A DNA stretch of 64,000 bases from Hydractinia symbiolongicarpus. Its lineage: Eukaryota; Cnidaria; Hydrozoa; Anthoathecata; Hydractiniidae. The stretch covers positions 3,720,001 through 3,784,000 of the forward strand of contig NC_079883.1 of NCBI RefSeq assembly GCF_029227915.1, given 5' to 3'. A program made the translations under genes and the position numbers. This document shows, piece after piece, positions 1 through 31,174 of the stretch (positions within the stretch are counted from its first letter, which is position 1; every line of letters starts with the position of its first letter). The notes beneath the pieces were generated by a model that saw only the letters and a program-made list of their open reading frames with translations, had not been told where the DNA came from and ran no database searches.

Positions 1-1521
1 GATATTATTGTAGATATCCTTCTGTTGTCTTTAGCAAAAATCAGTTTCAATGAAAGAATCAGTAAAGTCAGGTTATCAAGAAATACAAAATTCATTTCGT
101 TGAAACTTTATTGAGATGTACATCTCTCAATGAACTAATTAAATCAGCACTTCGTTGCCAGTCCCTATGCGAGGAAGCTTTTACAGTTGATTCCTCTCAA
201 ATAATCAACTTCTTTGTAACTCCAACTTCTTACTCCCTACCCTGGCACTTTCTTGGCCAAAAACACTCTCCAAATTTCTAATATTTCGGTGGAAAAACAT
301 TGTAGGGGCCTTTGGCCGTTTCCTATCAGACTTTCTCTTCTTTAAAAAATCGTGAGATTCAGTCTCTGGTTTAATAAGTTTTTAATCAAAAGACGAATAA
401 ATATTTGAAGTCACGGCACAAAGATGAACGCTACAAAGACCGTTTATACTTAGCACCATCCTTGATCCCAGGACCTGTTGTTTCTTTTTGCGTATCAGGG
501 AAAAACGAACCTTTTTGTCAGATCTATCAATAAGCGCAGCGCCGATGAGAGACAAAAAGTCCTAGGGACAAGATTGGCCTAACACTACAGATACAAATAA
601 CGTCGCTTCTTATGATTATCTGCGTAATGTTATAATGCCTCTTTTATCTTTTACAGCCAATTTTTCGGAAACCTTTTACACTTGAAAACTCGCAAACCTC
701 GATACCGGGGCCTGTAGCGTTTTTTTATATGAGGATGATAAACTCTAAAGGCTCTGGGCTCGAGGTTGAATAAATCGTTGTGTTTCTTTCGGTCAACGGC
801 CATTTAAGTTTTGAGAGGCAACTGTTGTGTTCAGGGTTTTACCGAGACAAGGTGTATCGTCTTCCAACCTTAAGAACGCTAAGAATATTACACTGATCAA
901 CGTGTCTGATTAACGTACACGCATTGAGAATTTCATTCCCTCTCTGAACAACAACCTGGCGTCGAGGGGAAAGCTTAACAATGAACTGATAATCTACAAA
1001 AAACATACAAGAATGAACCACAAGGCAAAAAAAACAAGCTTGAGCCTATCAACTTTTACCGCGAAGCAATTATTAATGCGGCGTCGGTGCCGTTAAAAAT
1101 GCATAAGACATTTGTTTACTATTTACAGATTTTATACTTTGTGCCTAACCTAACCTTTTACCCAATAATTTAATGTTTTAATTGTTGTATAAAGCAGCAT
1201 GTAGCTAAAGGCCATCTGTCAAATTCTTTTACAAATAGCAACAAACACGTGCCGCAGTACTAGCCAAAATACCTGTCCGCTTTTATCGGTGAAAAAAGAA
1301 CCTTAGGTTCCAGAAACTGCTTCTTTAACACCGATGCAAAAGCATCAACGTTATTTCATCCAGCATCGTAATTTTTTGGGGGGTCAAAACGTGGGCTTTC
1401 GAGTTACAAATGTTTTTAAAAAGAAAAAATGGTTTTGGTTGTTGGCTGAAATTTGTTCTTGAACGATCAAAATTTTCTGTTTCATCGAATTAGATTTTAA
1501 TGTTGCATGCATTTGAGTACA

Positions 1522-1569
1522 TTTGCACTCGGCACACAGCAGTAGTACTCTACGTGTGCCGAGTGCAAA
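1522..1569. repeat. Perfect 16-bp hairpin
   Basis: Positions 1522-1537 (TTTGCACTCGGCACAC) and 1554-1569 are exact reverse complements around a 16-nt loop. Similarity does not extend into the flanks. It could be a very short MITE or solo palindrome, a structured RNA, or a regulatory hairpin; nothing nearby decides between them. Confidence 0.75.
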
Positions 1570-3892
1570 CGTATCCGGTGGACTGTGTTTCAATCAATGT
1601 TATTGCGAAAAAACATTTCTTTGAGGAAGAACTTTAACAGCTACAATTTTTTGACATGGGAGAACTTTTATCTGACGATTATTTGGGATAAAAGAGACAC
1701 AAGAGGGCATCTTTTATTCTAAATAATTGTTAAACCTTTAACTGGATCCTACATCAGCGAACAAGCTCTCAGGGCTTGCAACGAGCATTAGAATTATGAA
1801 ATGAGTGTTAATTGTAATTAAGGAGCCACCGTTCTTTGCCTTTTGATTAGAATCCATTAACTTATTCACACTACCAGCCCGCCATTAACTTTGGAATGTC
1901 CTATAAAAATGTGCGAATGAGAATATGGGGAAATATTTCAAGAATGATAAAAGGTTGGAAGTATTTGCTTCGGCCTTGTGAAACTTTTAGTTACTTCCTC
2001 CTCTTTACATAGGGTGCATACTAAAGTTAATTTTAGTGATTTTTAATTTCCATGTTTTGCAGGGTGGTTTATTGCAAAAGTTCTGCCATACTTTGAACAT
2101 CTTGAGCACAAGGAAAATCTTAGGACACAATGACGAACGATGTTATACACATGTGGAAATAAAGTTTTAAAAGCTGGAAACAGGACAATCATAGTTAGAC
2201 AAAAACATTCATATTACCAAATTCTTATCCAGAGAATGATGAGTTTTTAAAGGTCAACTAATCTGATTTTAAAGTTTTAAGGTTCAAGAGAAACCATGAT
2301 GCAATGCAAGCAAAAAATGGGGCAGATTTTCTTCAAACTTATATATCTATTGTTTGTCCTTTTCTTGAGTTGACTTGAAAGGATAGATAAAATAGATTCC
2401 CCTTTTAAAAAGCCGCGCATCTTGAAATGATTTAATTAGAAAACGAATACAAGTGATGGATTTTAGTACCAATGAAGCAACTAGGCAATTTAGAATTCCA
2501 GAAAGGCTTAATTATTTTGGCAGAGAATTTTTCTGTAAATATTTTTTAAAAAGATAAATTTTTTGAACACTTTTTAAGCTTATCAAAAATATTTGGTACC
2601 AATTTTCATATTTCCTAATTTTTCCTGACTATCTAAGAATTCACAGATAACGTCAACTTTCGCAGCTAATTAAAAAAAATCATGAAAAACTGGTATGTGT
2701 TGAGCTGAGAACACACTACACAACTACCTCTACCATCTTTAAAAAAAAATCGACCGTGAGGTGCGTCCTCCTTTTTCTAACAAAACAGGCTTTTCACTTA
2801 CAACAAACCTAACAATTCAGCTACAAGTATCCTCAGTGATTGCACTGCATCGTAGAATGTAGGTACATTTAAACACGGCAGGTCAGTAGATAGACCTACG
2901 CAAACAAAGATGGCGGTCGGTTCGGATCTCACTGTCATCTTTGTGCTACAATTGCACGGTACCATGTGTTAAGTTCTCAATAATCATGTCGTTTTTAAAT
3001 AAAATAAATGCTTTGATGGATATACTTATATTTAACTTCCATATTTATTATTATATATTTTCATATTAAATGTCATTTTTTTTATTTTCTACGTATGTTT
3101 CTATTCTTCATTTCGTCGTACCAAAGTCGATCCTAAAAATACATTAACAATAATAACACAAATAATGATGAAAAGCAAATTCAGATAGGAAAAAAATAAA
3201 AAAGAAATTGGGTCCAAAACAGTGTAGCACGGAAAGTCAGTAGAAATTTTCTGTTAAAATTTTTTTAATAATAACACTCATTTTCAATAAAATTCCAGAA
3301 GTTTTCCAGTACTTATAGGGGTTCTCCCTTATTATTTGAGGAGTGAGCTAATTTAACGAAGAAAAGACAACCTGATAGCTAAAAACTGACTCAAAGTTTT
3401 TCTTATCTTTGATTTCAAGTAGCAGTAGCAGTCACCCTCTCCATTACATGCATTTTTATAAGAAACCAGTTTGTAAGAAACTTAGTACTGGATTTCCCAA
3501 AAATTTTCGGAACAGGTAAATTTTCGGAACATGTAAAAAAATCATAGTTTCCATAATTTATTACTGCATACCAGCAAATATCTTAAAATGCTGCAAAAAG
3601 CAATACAGGATTTTTTTAAAAAGAACTTAGGATTTTAATTCTCAAGTTTATTTAACTTTATTTAACTAATTTCTGTAAGAAGAAAATAGAAGAACAGAGG
3701 TCATATTTTTGCTGAAAGAAAAGTTCTTGAAAATAAACTGACATGTGCAACTAAGAAGTTATTGTAGTTTTCTTGGAGCTTTATTTCTTTTGTTTCAAAC
3801 GGCGCGCCATCTATTTTCGCATTGCATAAAGTGTCGCTCGTGTTTATATTCCTAAAGCAGTGTATACACGACTCAAATTTGTTAAGCAGTGT

Positions 3893-3997
3893 TTACACGA
3901 TGGAACTAGTTGAAGCAATTTAAGTTGCTTAGAATGTTTTAAAATTTCAATTTAGTCGCTTAAAAACGAGTTGCTTATCATCGTGTAACATTGCATT
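3893..3997. repeat. Imperfect inverted repeat (GCAGTGTTTACACGATG)
   Basis: A segment near 3893 (GCAGTGTTTACACGATG) is matched in reverse complement near 3980-3997 (ATCATCGTGTAACATTGC). Inside, short GTTGAAGCAA / TTGCTTA segments also repeat, and a related GCAGTGTATACACGA lies at about 3857. This looks like a small MITE or a fragment of one, with no coding capacity. Confidence 0.4.
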
Positions 3998-6256
3998 CCA
4001 CTTCAAGTTGACTTATACAAACGTATGGATCTATTATACCTAAAAAAAAAATTGGTAAAAAGAGAGGTAACATTACGTATGCGCTTACTTAACTAAATCA
4101 AATTTCTATGAAGACATTGTGGATGGTTTTTTTAATTATTTGAATGCCAAGCTCTCAAAATAAAACCTCTGAACAATGGTATTCGGATCCAGAGCCATTT
4201 CTATGGCTATAAAAGCAATTTTTCTATCATCGATAAAACAAAAATAATTGACTAGGAACTAGCATATAGTTACAACTAACTGCCGCCCCATACTCGAACA
4301 TTCATTTCACTGTTTCTATTGAGTTTTGTATTTATTTGACTAAGTATCCTGGGATTCAATACAATGCAAATGATGATTTTTTATGGAAATTTAATGCAAA
4401 TGTTCAATTGGGGAATTTCGAAGTAACTGATAAACATATGTTTAATGTTTCAAATCAAAATTAAACTGTGAGATCTGTTCCGACATACCATGACATCTGA
4501 CGTTTCAACTATACTACCGCCACGTAATGGGGGCGGTAATAACCGAGGATGATGTACATGTGTCCGAAAAACAGGACTCGCTCATCATCTCCTTGTTTAT
4601 TTCCAAGGCAATCTGTGTTCAATTTTTGTTGGTGTTTTTGTTTATGAATAAATTTATCCCAAAAACGAGAAAAAACGTATGGTCAAAAATTAAAATCTTT
4701 GATGTTAGTCTGTTCGCTCCGCTTATTTTGTTAAAAACCTATTTTTTCTGAAACAGAGTTTTTACATTACAAGCATCGAAAAATTTAAAAATTTTAACCG
4801 TTTAACATTGTCATAAAAATACAATATTTTGATCGATATGACACCATGCCTAAATCAATATATTCTGTGACCACAGATGTAATTATTAAAGTTGACGTCT
4901 GTTCATTTGTTGCAAGCAATCATATCCAAGTCATCTCAAAAATACACTTTCACAAAAAAACTTGACAACTTCTGATTTAAAGAACTTGATTTTTTGTGCA
5001 ACATTTTGGCCTCTCTTTGAAATCGAGGCGTGGCAAAACCAGTTGCAAATTAAGAAGAGTTTAACAACTGTGGTAACGAACAAGAAAATACTTCTTCAGG
5101 TCGAAGTTGGTTGAAAAGTAACACACAAATTTGCAGTAACACACAAACTCTGAATCAAATAAAAAATAAAACTCTTAAAAATTAAAAAAGAAATTAGGAG
5201 GTTAAAAAAACAAACATCAAAAAATTTCAGTCAAAAAATTATAACGTAACATTTGATCGAAATTGCGTGGCCACACTCCCTCTGCGTGCTGTTTCTATGC
5301 AACCATAATTACATCTTCATTACTGTTCACAGGTTTTTAATATTGTGTAGGAGTACAACGTTCTTTATTGCATGTCAGATTAAATGATGGTATTGTTCGC
5401 CCATATTATCCAATTTATTCTATAGTCAATGTACAGTGAACGGGCGCGACAATTTAGAAAAAGTATACAGTTTTTGTATAGTAAACTTGACCAGGAACTT
5501 GGAAGGATGGAACAGGACTACATTGACACGTGCTTATTGTTTAAGAAAGGAAAAAACAAACCTAGAATTCCTTGCAAAACCAAAACAAATATATTTTACA
5601 CCTAAAACTTTAAGAATTAAGAATATTTGTTCTTTACATGGCTTTTTACTAATTAAAAATCAGCGCCTTCATAGCCCTGTCTAATCACGCTACACAATTA
5701 CGGATACTAAGGTATTGGTTTTTATTTATGAACTGTCAAAACTAAAATATTCTTATTAAAGCCCCAATTACATATATACAACAATGAACCAAAAATATAT
5801 TCAGCTAAGTGATCAATCTTTATTACGAAGCGAAATTTAAGTGTGTCAAATGCATCAAATTTAGACACACATTCAAACAAATTGAAACTATTCATTCCAT
5901 TTTAATTTTTCTTAATTAGCTCACAAGGCCGCATGATTACATCGTCCTGGCTTTTAAATGATCCTTTTACAGACATTTTCTAATAAAATGTCGCGAATCT
6001 TTGATGCTGTTTTCAATATTGGAGTGAATTGCGGTTTTGGTTTATAAAATTTTGTAGTCTGTTGTTTCATCAACGAGACAAAAGTTTAATGTGGACAGAT
6101 GTCACCAACTACCAACGCTCAATAATGAGGCGGTAATGATTGATTTCAGACTGAAAACTTATGAACTGAAATGTTAAGTTTTGTGGGCAAGCTTAGCTTT
6201 CAAAGCTTTTATAAAATAAAGTGAAAAGACAATTTATATTTTTTAACCCATGCATT

Positions 6257-6280
6257 TTAATCTATAAGGTTCAGGAAGCT
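6257..6280 (-). CDS. NVL: Candidate terminal exon of NVL
   Basis: The exon ending at 6483 finishes at a good GTAAGT donor, so a short last exon should follow. At 6281-6282 there is an AG after a T-rich tract, followed in the right phase by eight codons ending in TAA (SFLNLID, stop). The residues do not resemble the usual NVL tail (KKDQ.MYERL). If the donor is skipped, translation would instead run to a TAA at 6426. No clear AATAAA follows closely on this strand, so this is only a candidate. Confidence 0.3.
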   Translation of the reverse strand, partial: SFLNLID

Positions 6281-6482
6281 CTAAAAAAATTTCAAGGAAC
6301 TTTTATTACAAATTTCAAGTAAAAAGATGACATTTGCAAACTCAAAATTTAATATTTGGTAAATTACCCTTAATGCTTAGAAATTGAATTAGAAAACCCA
6401 GACGTCTAAACCCTTTTTTAGTTTCTTAAAAAAAATATAAACTTCTTTTAAAAACAAATAACGTAAAAAAACAGCCACTTAC

Positions 6483-25043
<18,561 letters not shown>

Positions 25044-25420
25044 CCTGCAGGAGCCATCTACACCTATTCATCTACACCTAAAAAAATGCAACCAATAGTA
25101 ACTAAATAAGTAAGTTAAACTTTTTTGCCCTAATTTCTTTCACACACAAAAGGGTGAATTAATAAAATCTATTTCCCTTGCTGTCCTGTTTGCAACACTA
25201 AATGTTTTTTGTTTCAGAATGCTTTATCCCAGTTGAAAACTGTAATCAAATTTTGTCCAGTTATAAATGGACGACCTGAGATTTAACAAACAAAACAAAA
25301 ATCTAAGAAAAACCACAGGAAAGGGGAAATTGCAAACTTCTACACAAAATTTTGGAACTTCTATAACTTTTTTTGAAAGGTTCTATCAGCTACCATAAAA
25401 ATAAGGATTCCAAATTATAA

Positions 25421-26475
25421 ACAAACAACGGACGCCGTGCTGGAGCAAATTGTACGCAGTCAGGTAGAATCGTACATAGATGCAATGCCAACAACCCAGA
25501 TGACGTTTCTTTAAATTCTACGAGCTCTAGTGCTACCAAAAACGGAAAACATATTATTGTTAAGAGTTGTTGTCAAAAACGTCATCATCCTCTTCAAAAA
25601 GTTACACACCTCGAAAGATCAAAAAAGTACAAGTGAAATGGGAGTTATTTAAACCATTAAAAAAAGGATACGAAATAGTAAAACAGAAAGATGGGGGTGG
25701 ATATTACTTCATCAAGGTGGAAGTTGGAACACCATTGAATTTTGAAGAGTTTAAATACAAAGCTTTCAAGTTGTATTTTGACCAAAATGACTGTAATAGT
25801 TACATGGAGGCAGAATTAGAGTGTATGAAGTCGTTATGTGGTCCAAATGGGGAAACATTAGATAAAGATGAAGACCTTTGGGCATACATCGAAAGGAAAG
25901 GTGTATTTTCATCAAAGTGTTTGTTTGTTTTATTAACCAAATCTGTAGCATATGACCATGATAACGAGTATGAAGAAACTGGTCAGGAAACTTTGAAAAA
26001 ACAAAATGATTATGTTGGAACTTTTACTAAGAATTTTGGCCATGCAATAACAGAACCAAAGGAAATTAGCAGGCAACGTATATGTTCTGTTTGTTATTGC
26101 AGCTATATCGGAAACCAATGTAATTGCATTCAAAATAATGAGTATAGTGCTTCTTGTATTACAGATAGCAACTTGAACTTGTTTAGCAGTTTGTTTGAAC
26201 CTTCTTGTATTGATGATCAACTTTCAAATGAAAACGAAGAAGAAAGGCCATCTTCAAATGAATTGAGAGGAAGGTGGATTCAAACTTTACGTGGAACTTC
26301 AACAGCTATAGCAGCCGGTGGTAACTAGCCTTTGAATTTGATTAATCCAAGTGCAAGTTCTGATGTTAAAGAGGTAGTACAGCACATTGCCAAAACACAA
26401 CACATGACAATAAAAAAACATTTGATGGATTTATTTATTACTAAGCAGGTGGGACCATTTTGTATTTTAAAATAA
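25421..26475 (+). pseudogene. Unrecognised protein, frameshifted and with in-frame TAG
   Basis: I do not recognise this gene with confidence. One open frame (25421-25636) carries GRRAGANCTQSGRIVHRC and KSCCQKRHHP. A second frame (25564-26328) takes over with SYTPRKIKKVQVKWELF, GGGYYFIKVEV, a C-x2-C-x-C...C-x-C cluster (ICSVCYCSYIGNQCNC) and an acidic tail. After a TAG at 26326-26328 the same frame continues for 48 more codons to a TAA at 26473-26475. A GTGGGA donor at about 26448 could end an exon before that stop. The overlap of the two frames suggests a frameshift near 25580-25610. The part 'VKW....GGG....' recalls families often carried by cnidarian transposons. It starts about 400 bp from the NVL ATG on the opposite strand. 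It could be a broken gene, a transposon gene or a misread sequence. Confidence 0.5.
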
Positions 26476-27786
26476 CTTAGTCCCTCTCTGAATACAATAA
26501 AACAATAATAAAAACACATGTCTTATTGAATTAGTTGTCGTCCAGGTATCCTAAATCATAAAGTACAAAGTATTCAGTTTATCATTTTATGTTGCTCTTC
26601 TATAATAACAGTTTTATCTTGTTGCATAAAAACACAATGACACAATGTATTTTAGTTTTCAACTTAGATCAATGTGACAGATGACATCCGATATATATGG
26701 ATTGATCCTGGGTATGGTTTCTAAAACCTTAAGAAATTTTATAAAAGTTTCAATATTTTATTCAATAGTGTGACCCTTTAGTGCCATCGTAAATAAGCAA
26801 AATAGTAATTATTACGGATTGTCTGTAACAGCGATGTATGGAAAATTATTTTCTAATGTTTATATAATTTTGTTATCAATTTATATCTCAGCAATCACAG
26901 TGTGCATGATAAAATAAATTGTAGCAATGGGAGGATATGTTGCATGTGTCTTATTAATTGTATTTTTAATTTATTTTCATATTTTCAATGGTCACCTGTT
27001 GCTTGAAAGTAGTGAAGATGAAAAAAGAAAATTATCATCTATAAATTTAATTTTAATATTTTTAAATATTTTTACAGGAACTAATAATAAAACTCGGGCA
27101 CTAAGTTGTGAAATGAAATAGATGTCAATAAAATCTAAAAATGATACCAGATGCTATACTATTTTATTACCAGAAGCAAATCATTTCAATGTGCTCAATG
27201 TGATTGCAAAGATATAAATAGATTAGAAATCCATTCATCACAAAAGAAAAAATGATTTCCAGAATTGTGTTTTAGAAAGAGTTTGCAATAGGAGCAGTGG
27301 TAAGCAATATGTGTTGTTTTAAAATTTATACAGCAAGTTATTTCTCTCCCACTTAAAATAATAATAAAAAAATTATTTTGATAAAAAGGTTTAGGGTTCT
27401 TTTAACGTTTTTTTGCGCAGTCTTACGAAAACTAAATTTAAGTGCAAAATCTTTTTACCAACTATAGTTTAATTGACAATATTTAAAGGGTGTTACAACA
27501 ATAATAATCTTTTTTTCACGATATAGGATAAGAAAATGTGTGTTTGTCTTCTTTTTTTTTTCTTTAAAACTTTTTTGCTTGATATTATTATCTTTTGTTT
27601 TCGTGAAAATTAGGTTCAGTTGGGCCCGTAGAACAACTAATTAATTAAGAGTCATTTAAACAAGAAAGAAGCTTATGATGACGAACAAATTTTTGATTTA
27701 AAAACAACAACAACAAAAAACATTTATTTATATTTAATGGTGTTATTCTCTTATGACATTTATTAAGTTTTTATTATGTTTAAAGA

Positions 27787-27945
27787 TGTATCATGAAAGT
27801 CGTAGTGTGGATCGCGAAAGTCACGATGCATCGTGAAAGTCAACCCTATGATATATCGTCACTTTCATGATGCTAAAAAATTTACTTGCGCAATAGCATC
27901 GTGAATCGTGCGCAATGCGTACGATACGCGATCCACGATGTTAGG
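27787..27945. repeat. Imperfect palindrome with repeated GAAAGTC motifs
   Basis: TCATGAAAGTC (27791), TCGCGAAAGTC (27812) and TCGTGAAAGTC (27831) recur at about 20-bp spacing. CACTTTCATGA at 27870 is their inverse. GTGGATCGCG at about 27806 is an exact reverse complement of CGCGATCCAC at 27928-27937. Together they make a foldable unit of about 150 bp, CpG-rich for this genome. Confidence 0.55.
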
Positions 27946-28200
27946 TGTCCTTATTCCAGTACTGTATATAGATATTGAAGTAAGCGTATAAGTTTTCAAC
28001 TGGGATGTGTTATGCATCTTACAGTTTGAAATGCATTTTGGTTAACTCAATTAGAACGAGCCGGGAAAATTTTTGTTTTTCAATGTTAAGAACTCTCTAA
28101 GGGGGTAGATCTTGCAAACATAGATGATTGTTGCCAAAATTGATGCTTACTTCACATTTATTTACCATATTTATAAGATAAACAACTTATACAACATAAA

Positions 28201-28513
28201 CAGGGTGGCCACTTTTTTTCGAGTAGTAAATTCCATGTATTTCCATGTATTTTCCAGGTAATTTTAATCATTTTCCTAGGTGTAAAACTTAAATACTTTT
28301 AGGTATGGGAACATAGTAAGGCGCTTTGTTGGTATACATCTAAAGTAATACAACACTGCAAGAATAAACATAAAAATATACTTTCTGAGGAAAAATTTTT
28401 TTCCAGGTATTTCCAGGTGTTTTTTGTGAAAACCCCTGTTTTCAATATATATTTCCTGGTGTGAAAAAAATTCCATGTATTTCCATGTATTTCCAGGTAG
28501 AGTGGCCACCCTG
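28201..28513. mobile_element. hAT-like MITE, 313 bp
   Basis: Begins CAGGGTGGCCACT (28201) and ends AGTGGCCACCCTG (28513), exact 13-bp inverted termini of hAT type. Inside, TTCCATGTATTTCCATGTATT and close variants occur near both ends in the same orientation, with TTTCCAGGT iterated. ATAAA flanks both sides, but the usual 8-bp target duplication is not evident. No coding capacity. Confidence 0.75.
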
Positions 28514-28964
28514 ATAAAAGTCAAACAAGGCTCAATGAAGGAATGTTAAGCATGAATCAAGGGACAAATAAAAAATGCAAATGTAAAAATGTTATGTCAA
28601 GTTGTTTTTGTGATACAGTCTCTGTGAATCATGTGGACACTGGTGAAGTAATTGGTAGGATTTTAAAATACACGACCTTGTGTCGACAATTATTTCACAC
28701 ACAGAAAAAGACTTTAAGCGCACAAACAGAAGGGAAAATATAACAACAACATTTTTTTTTCTGGAGCGTATAGATAAGTTGCCTCCCACAGGAAAAGATG
28801 AAGCATTTAAACCATTAAAAAAATGACAAATAATTTGAATTTCAACTCAAGCATTAAATACACTATTATGACCACTTGTGGAAAACACTAAAATTAAGGT
28901 AATTAAATCTGCTTTTCTATATTTATTTATATATAGTTTTCATTTATGTACTTACCATATTTTC

Positions 28965-29260
28965 TCCAATAAACGCCCTAGATGTTTATAAAATGTTTAG
29001 GTGGGGGGGGGGGATTTTTTAGAGAGGAGTGTTAAGAAGAGAGGGGCGTTTATTTAAAAAAAAATTTTTTTGATATGCGAGATATTTTTATTTATCTCCA
29101 ATATTTACAAGGTCATGTTACTCTTCATCAAAGTCAATTAAATACTCTTTCTCTCCGAATCAGTTAGCTCAAAGAAAAGAATGAAGATTTAATAACAAAA
29201 AATCTTATTTTTAATAAGAATTATTTTTTCCTAATAAAGACCCCCTTTCATCACACTAGG
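28965..29260. repeat. Dispersed AATAAACGCCC / GGGGCGTTTATT element
   Basis: AATAAACGCCCTAG near 28970 and GGGGCGTTTATT near 29043 face each other around a G-run, and a further AATAAAGACCCCC lies near 29235. The same kind of AATAAGCGCCCC text recurs at 40.2-40.55, 58.6-58.7 and 61.5 kb, so this is a dispersed GC-rich repeat in otherwise AT-rich DNA. Confidence 0.45.
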
Positions 29261-29474
29261 GGGGCCTAGCCTAAGGAAAAGTGATGGTGTTTGGTACACC
29301 GCACTCCTAAATGTCACATAACAAGGGGTGAACATTGCACGCCATCTGGCATGTGTCTTACGTCATATCGTAAAAATGGTGTGCAAAGTGTGGAAGCTAA
29401 TTATCAACATAGAAATGGCACATACTGTCACAGTTGTCAGTAATTTATTTGCTTCATCTTGATATTACATATAA

Positions 29475-29866
29475 GGCCACCATCAAAAATATGTTGTGTT
29501 CGCATCCTAAAGACCCCGCAAAAATGAATCGGTCGGGCGTATTTTTTCCAGGGATTTTCTGATCGGAGAAAGCAAATTCGTTCCCAGGGCCAAAGCAGAT
29601 AGAGCCATTCGACATCGTTTGTAGACCAATTTTCGCCACCTTGTAAACTGTCAGTAGCCACAGGAGTGCCCTAAAGGAATTAATTTTTACGGAAATTAAT
29701 TTTCGCGAGTTTTTGTCAATTTTGCATTTTCTGGCGAAAAAAATTTTCTTTTTGAAAAATACCTCGCAAAATTTTTTCCCATTTCTTTTCAGACCTACCG
29801 ACTCAGGTTTTTATTACCAAAAGTGAGTCGGTCAGATGCGAACACAACATACATTTGATGACGGCC
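29475..29866. mobile_element. MITE with 32-bp TIRs and TAA flanks (Harbinger-like)
   Basis: The left end (29475-29506, GGCCACCATCAAA...) and the right end (29835-29866, ...TTTGATGACGGCC) are inverted repeats matching at 28 of 32 positions. The inner part TATGTTGTGTTCGCATC is identical. TAA stands on both sides, fitting the 3-bp target duplication of PIF/Harbinger elements. A second inner pair with GGTC/GTCGG text lies just inside. It is 392 bp long and non-coding. Confidence 0.7.
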
Positions 29867-30992
29867 TAAAGGCTCAGTACTTAAACTAAATATTTTACCC
29901 TTGTTCGCTAGACAGTTGGCCTTTTACTATTAACAGAATAGTAGTAGTGACAACACTACTAACGAATACGCATAGGATATATTGCATATATAGCTAGCTA
30001 AACACAAACATTTGGATATTTTTATGCTATAAATTTAGACGATTTTTTTAAGCTTATTCACAAAATTTGCAAATCATGATTTATAAAAAAGTAAACCTCT
30101 GTTTAGACATTAGCTGTGGCATCCAAAAAGTAAGTTAGAAAGAAAATGCAGAGGTGAAATAAAAATTAAGCTCGCTTCATCAGATATTCTTCAAACCAAA
30201 CAAATCAAACTAAACCATGTGGCTAGCTAATGTGATCTTGACATATGTCGTTAAGTTTTAAATGTTGTTTACCTAGCATGGTTGATATTCGCGGAAAGTT
30301 GGGCCAGGAGTCAATATATCATTAAAAAAAACAGTTCGTCAAATAAATTAAGAAATATAATTTTTTCTAGAATAACTTTTGTAGACTGTTAACTTGGTGA
30401 AAAATAACTGAACCTTCTAAAAATTAAAATTGATCGTATAAATGCAAAAAAATAAAATATTTTTTGTTCATAATCTTACTTAGTACACCCGTCAAACAGA
30501 AAGTGTTTGGGTTTGTTTTCGGAATTTGATATCAGCATCTAGCAAAAGTAAACAGTAGGTTGCAATTAATTCAATTGTTGTTATTGGGAATTTTAACCAA
30601 TCAGAATGATCTTTCTCGCATTTGTTCTGCTTCAATAAATATGCTGGAGATTTTTAGCAAAACTTCTCTTGAGTTTCTAACAAGAAACTGTCGATTTGTG
30701 TCGTAAAGAACTCTCAAGATAATTGAACCGGTGTGCCCAATCCTAACGGCTTTATTGCTGGAAAAGGAACCAATAACAAACCTGGCTAATCCTTTACAAC
30801 GTCAGGTATCTAAAATTTTTTTCAGGAGTTAAACATTTTTATAGTTGCTGCGACTATTTTCATGATGTAGCTCGCTGGGGCTCCTCTAGCTCAGCTGATT
30901 TACTATTAAGCAGAAGAATAAAAAAATAATTTTCACATGGTGAAACTGAGTTTCTGAGATTCCAATGGTAATCTCTTTATCCTGTTTAACTC

Positions 30993-30999
30993 TATATAG
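30993..30999 (+). promoter_or_regulatory. Possible TATA box for C/EBP
   Basis: TATATAG occurs 182 bp upstream of the C/EBP ATG. No initiator or other core element can be confirmed. A C-T-T-G-C-A-G just before 31112 could end a short 5' untranslated intron. Confidence 0.3.
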
Positions 31000-31174
31000 C
31001 ATGTGTGCTTGTGGTGTATGTGTGTAGCTAGAATAAATGCAGTCCCGTTTTAATTATTGAGAGCTTTAACATTTTTAGGAATGTTTTGGAAGTGCCACTG
31101 AGTATCTTGCAGAAACATCGAGCCCAAACAAACATCGCTCAAACCAACCGGTCGTGTCGAAAACATCAAAAACT

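Larger units (their letters stand above)
1..6256. other. No supported gene; downstream flank of NVL
   Basis: Only short ORFs without domain resemblance or paired splice sites are visible. The region holds a perfect hairpin at 1522-1569 and an imperfect inverted repeat near 3893-3997, described separately. The part nearest 6257 probably includes the NVL 3' untranslated region. Confidence 0.5.
26476..30992. other. Intergenic, transposon-rich; no gene supported
   Basis: No ORF here shows domain resemblance or convincing splice borders. A T-tract plus CAG near 27079 is followed by 15 codons and a stop, which might be a stray terminal exon of the gene at 25.4-26.5 kb; I cannot support it. The stretch contains the palindrome at 27.8 kb and MITEs at 28.2 and 29.5 kb, listed separately. 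Confidence 0.5.

Noticed and set aside
5640-5690. Alternative last exon of NVL after TGATTAG
   Set aside because: In the required phase it reads only three codons to a stop and has a poor acceptor.
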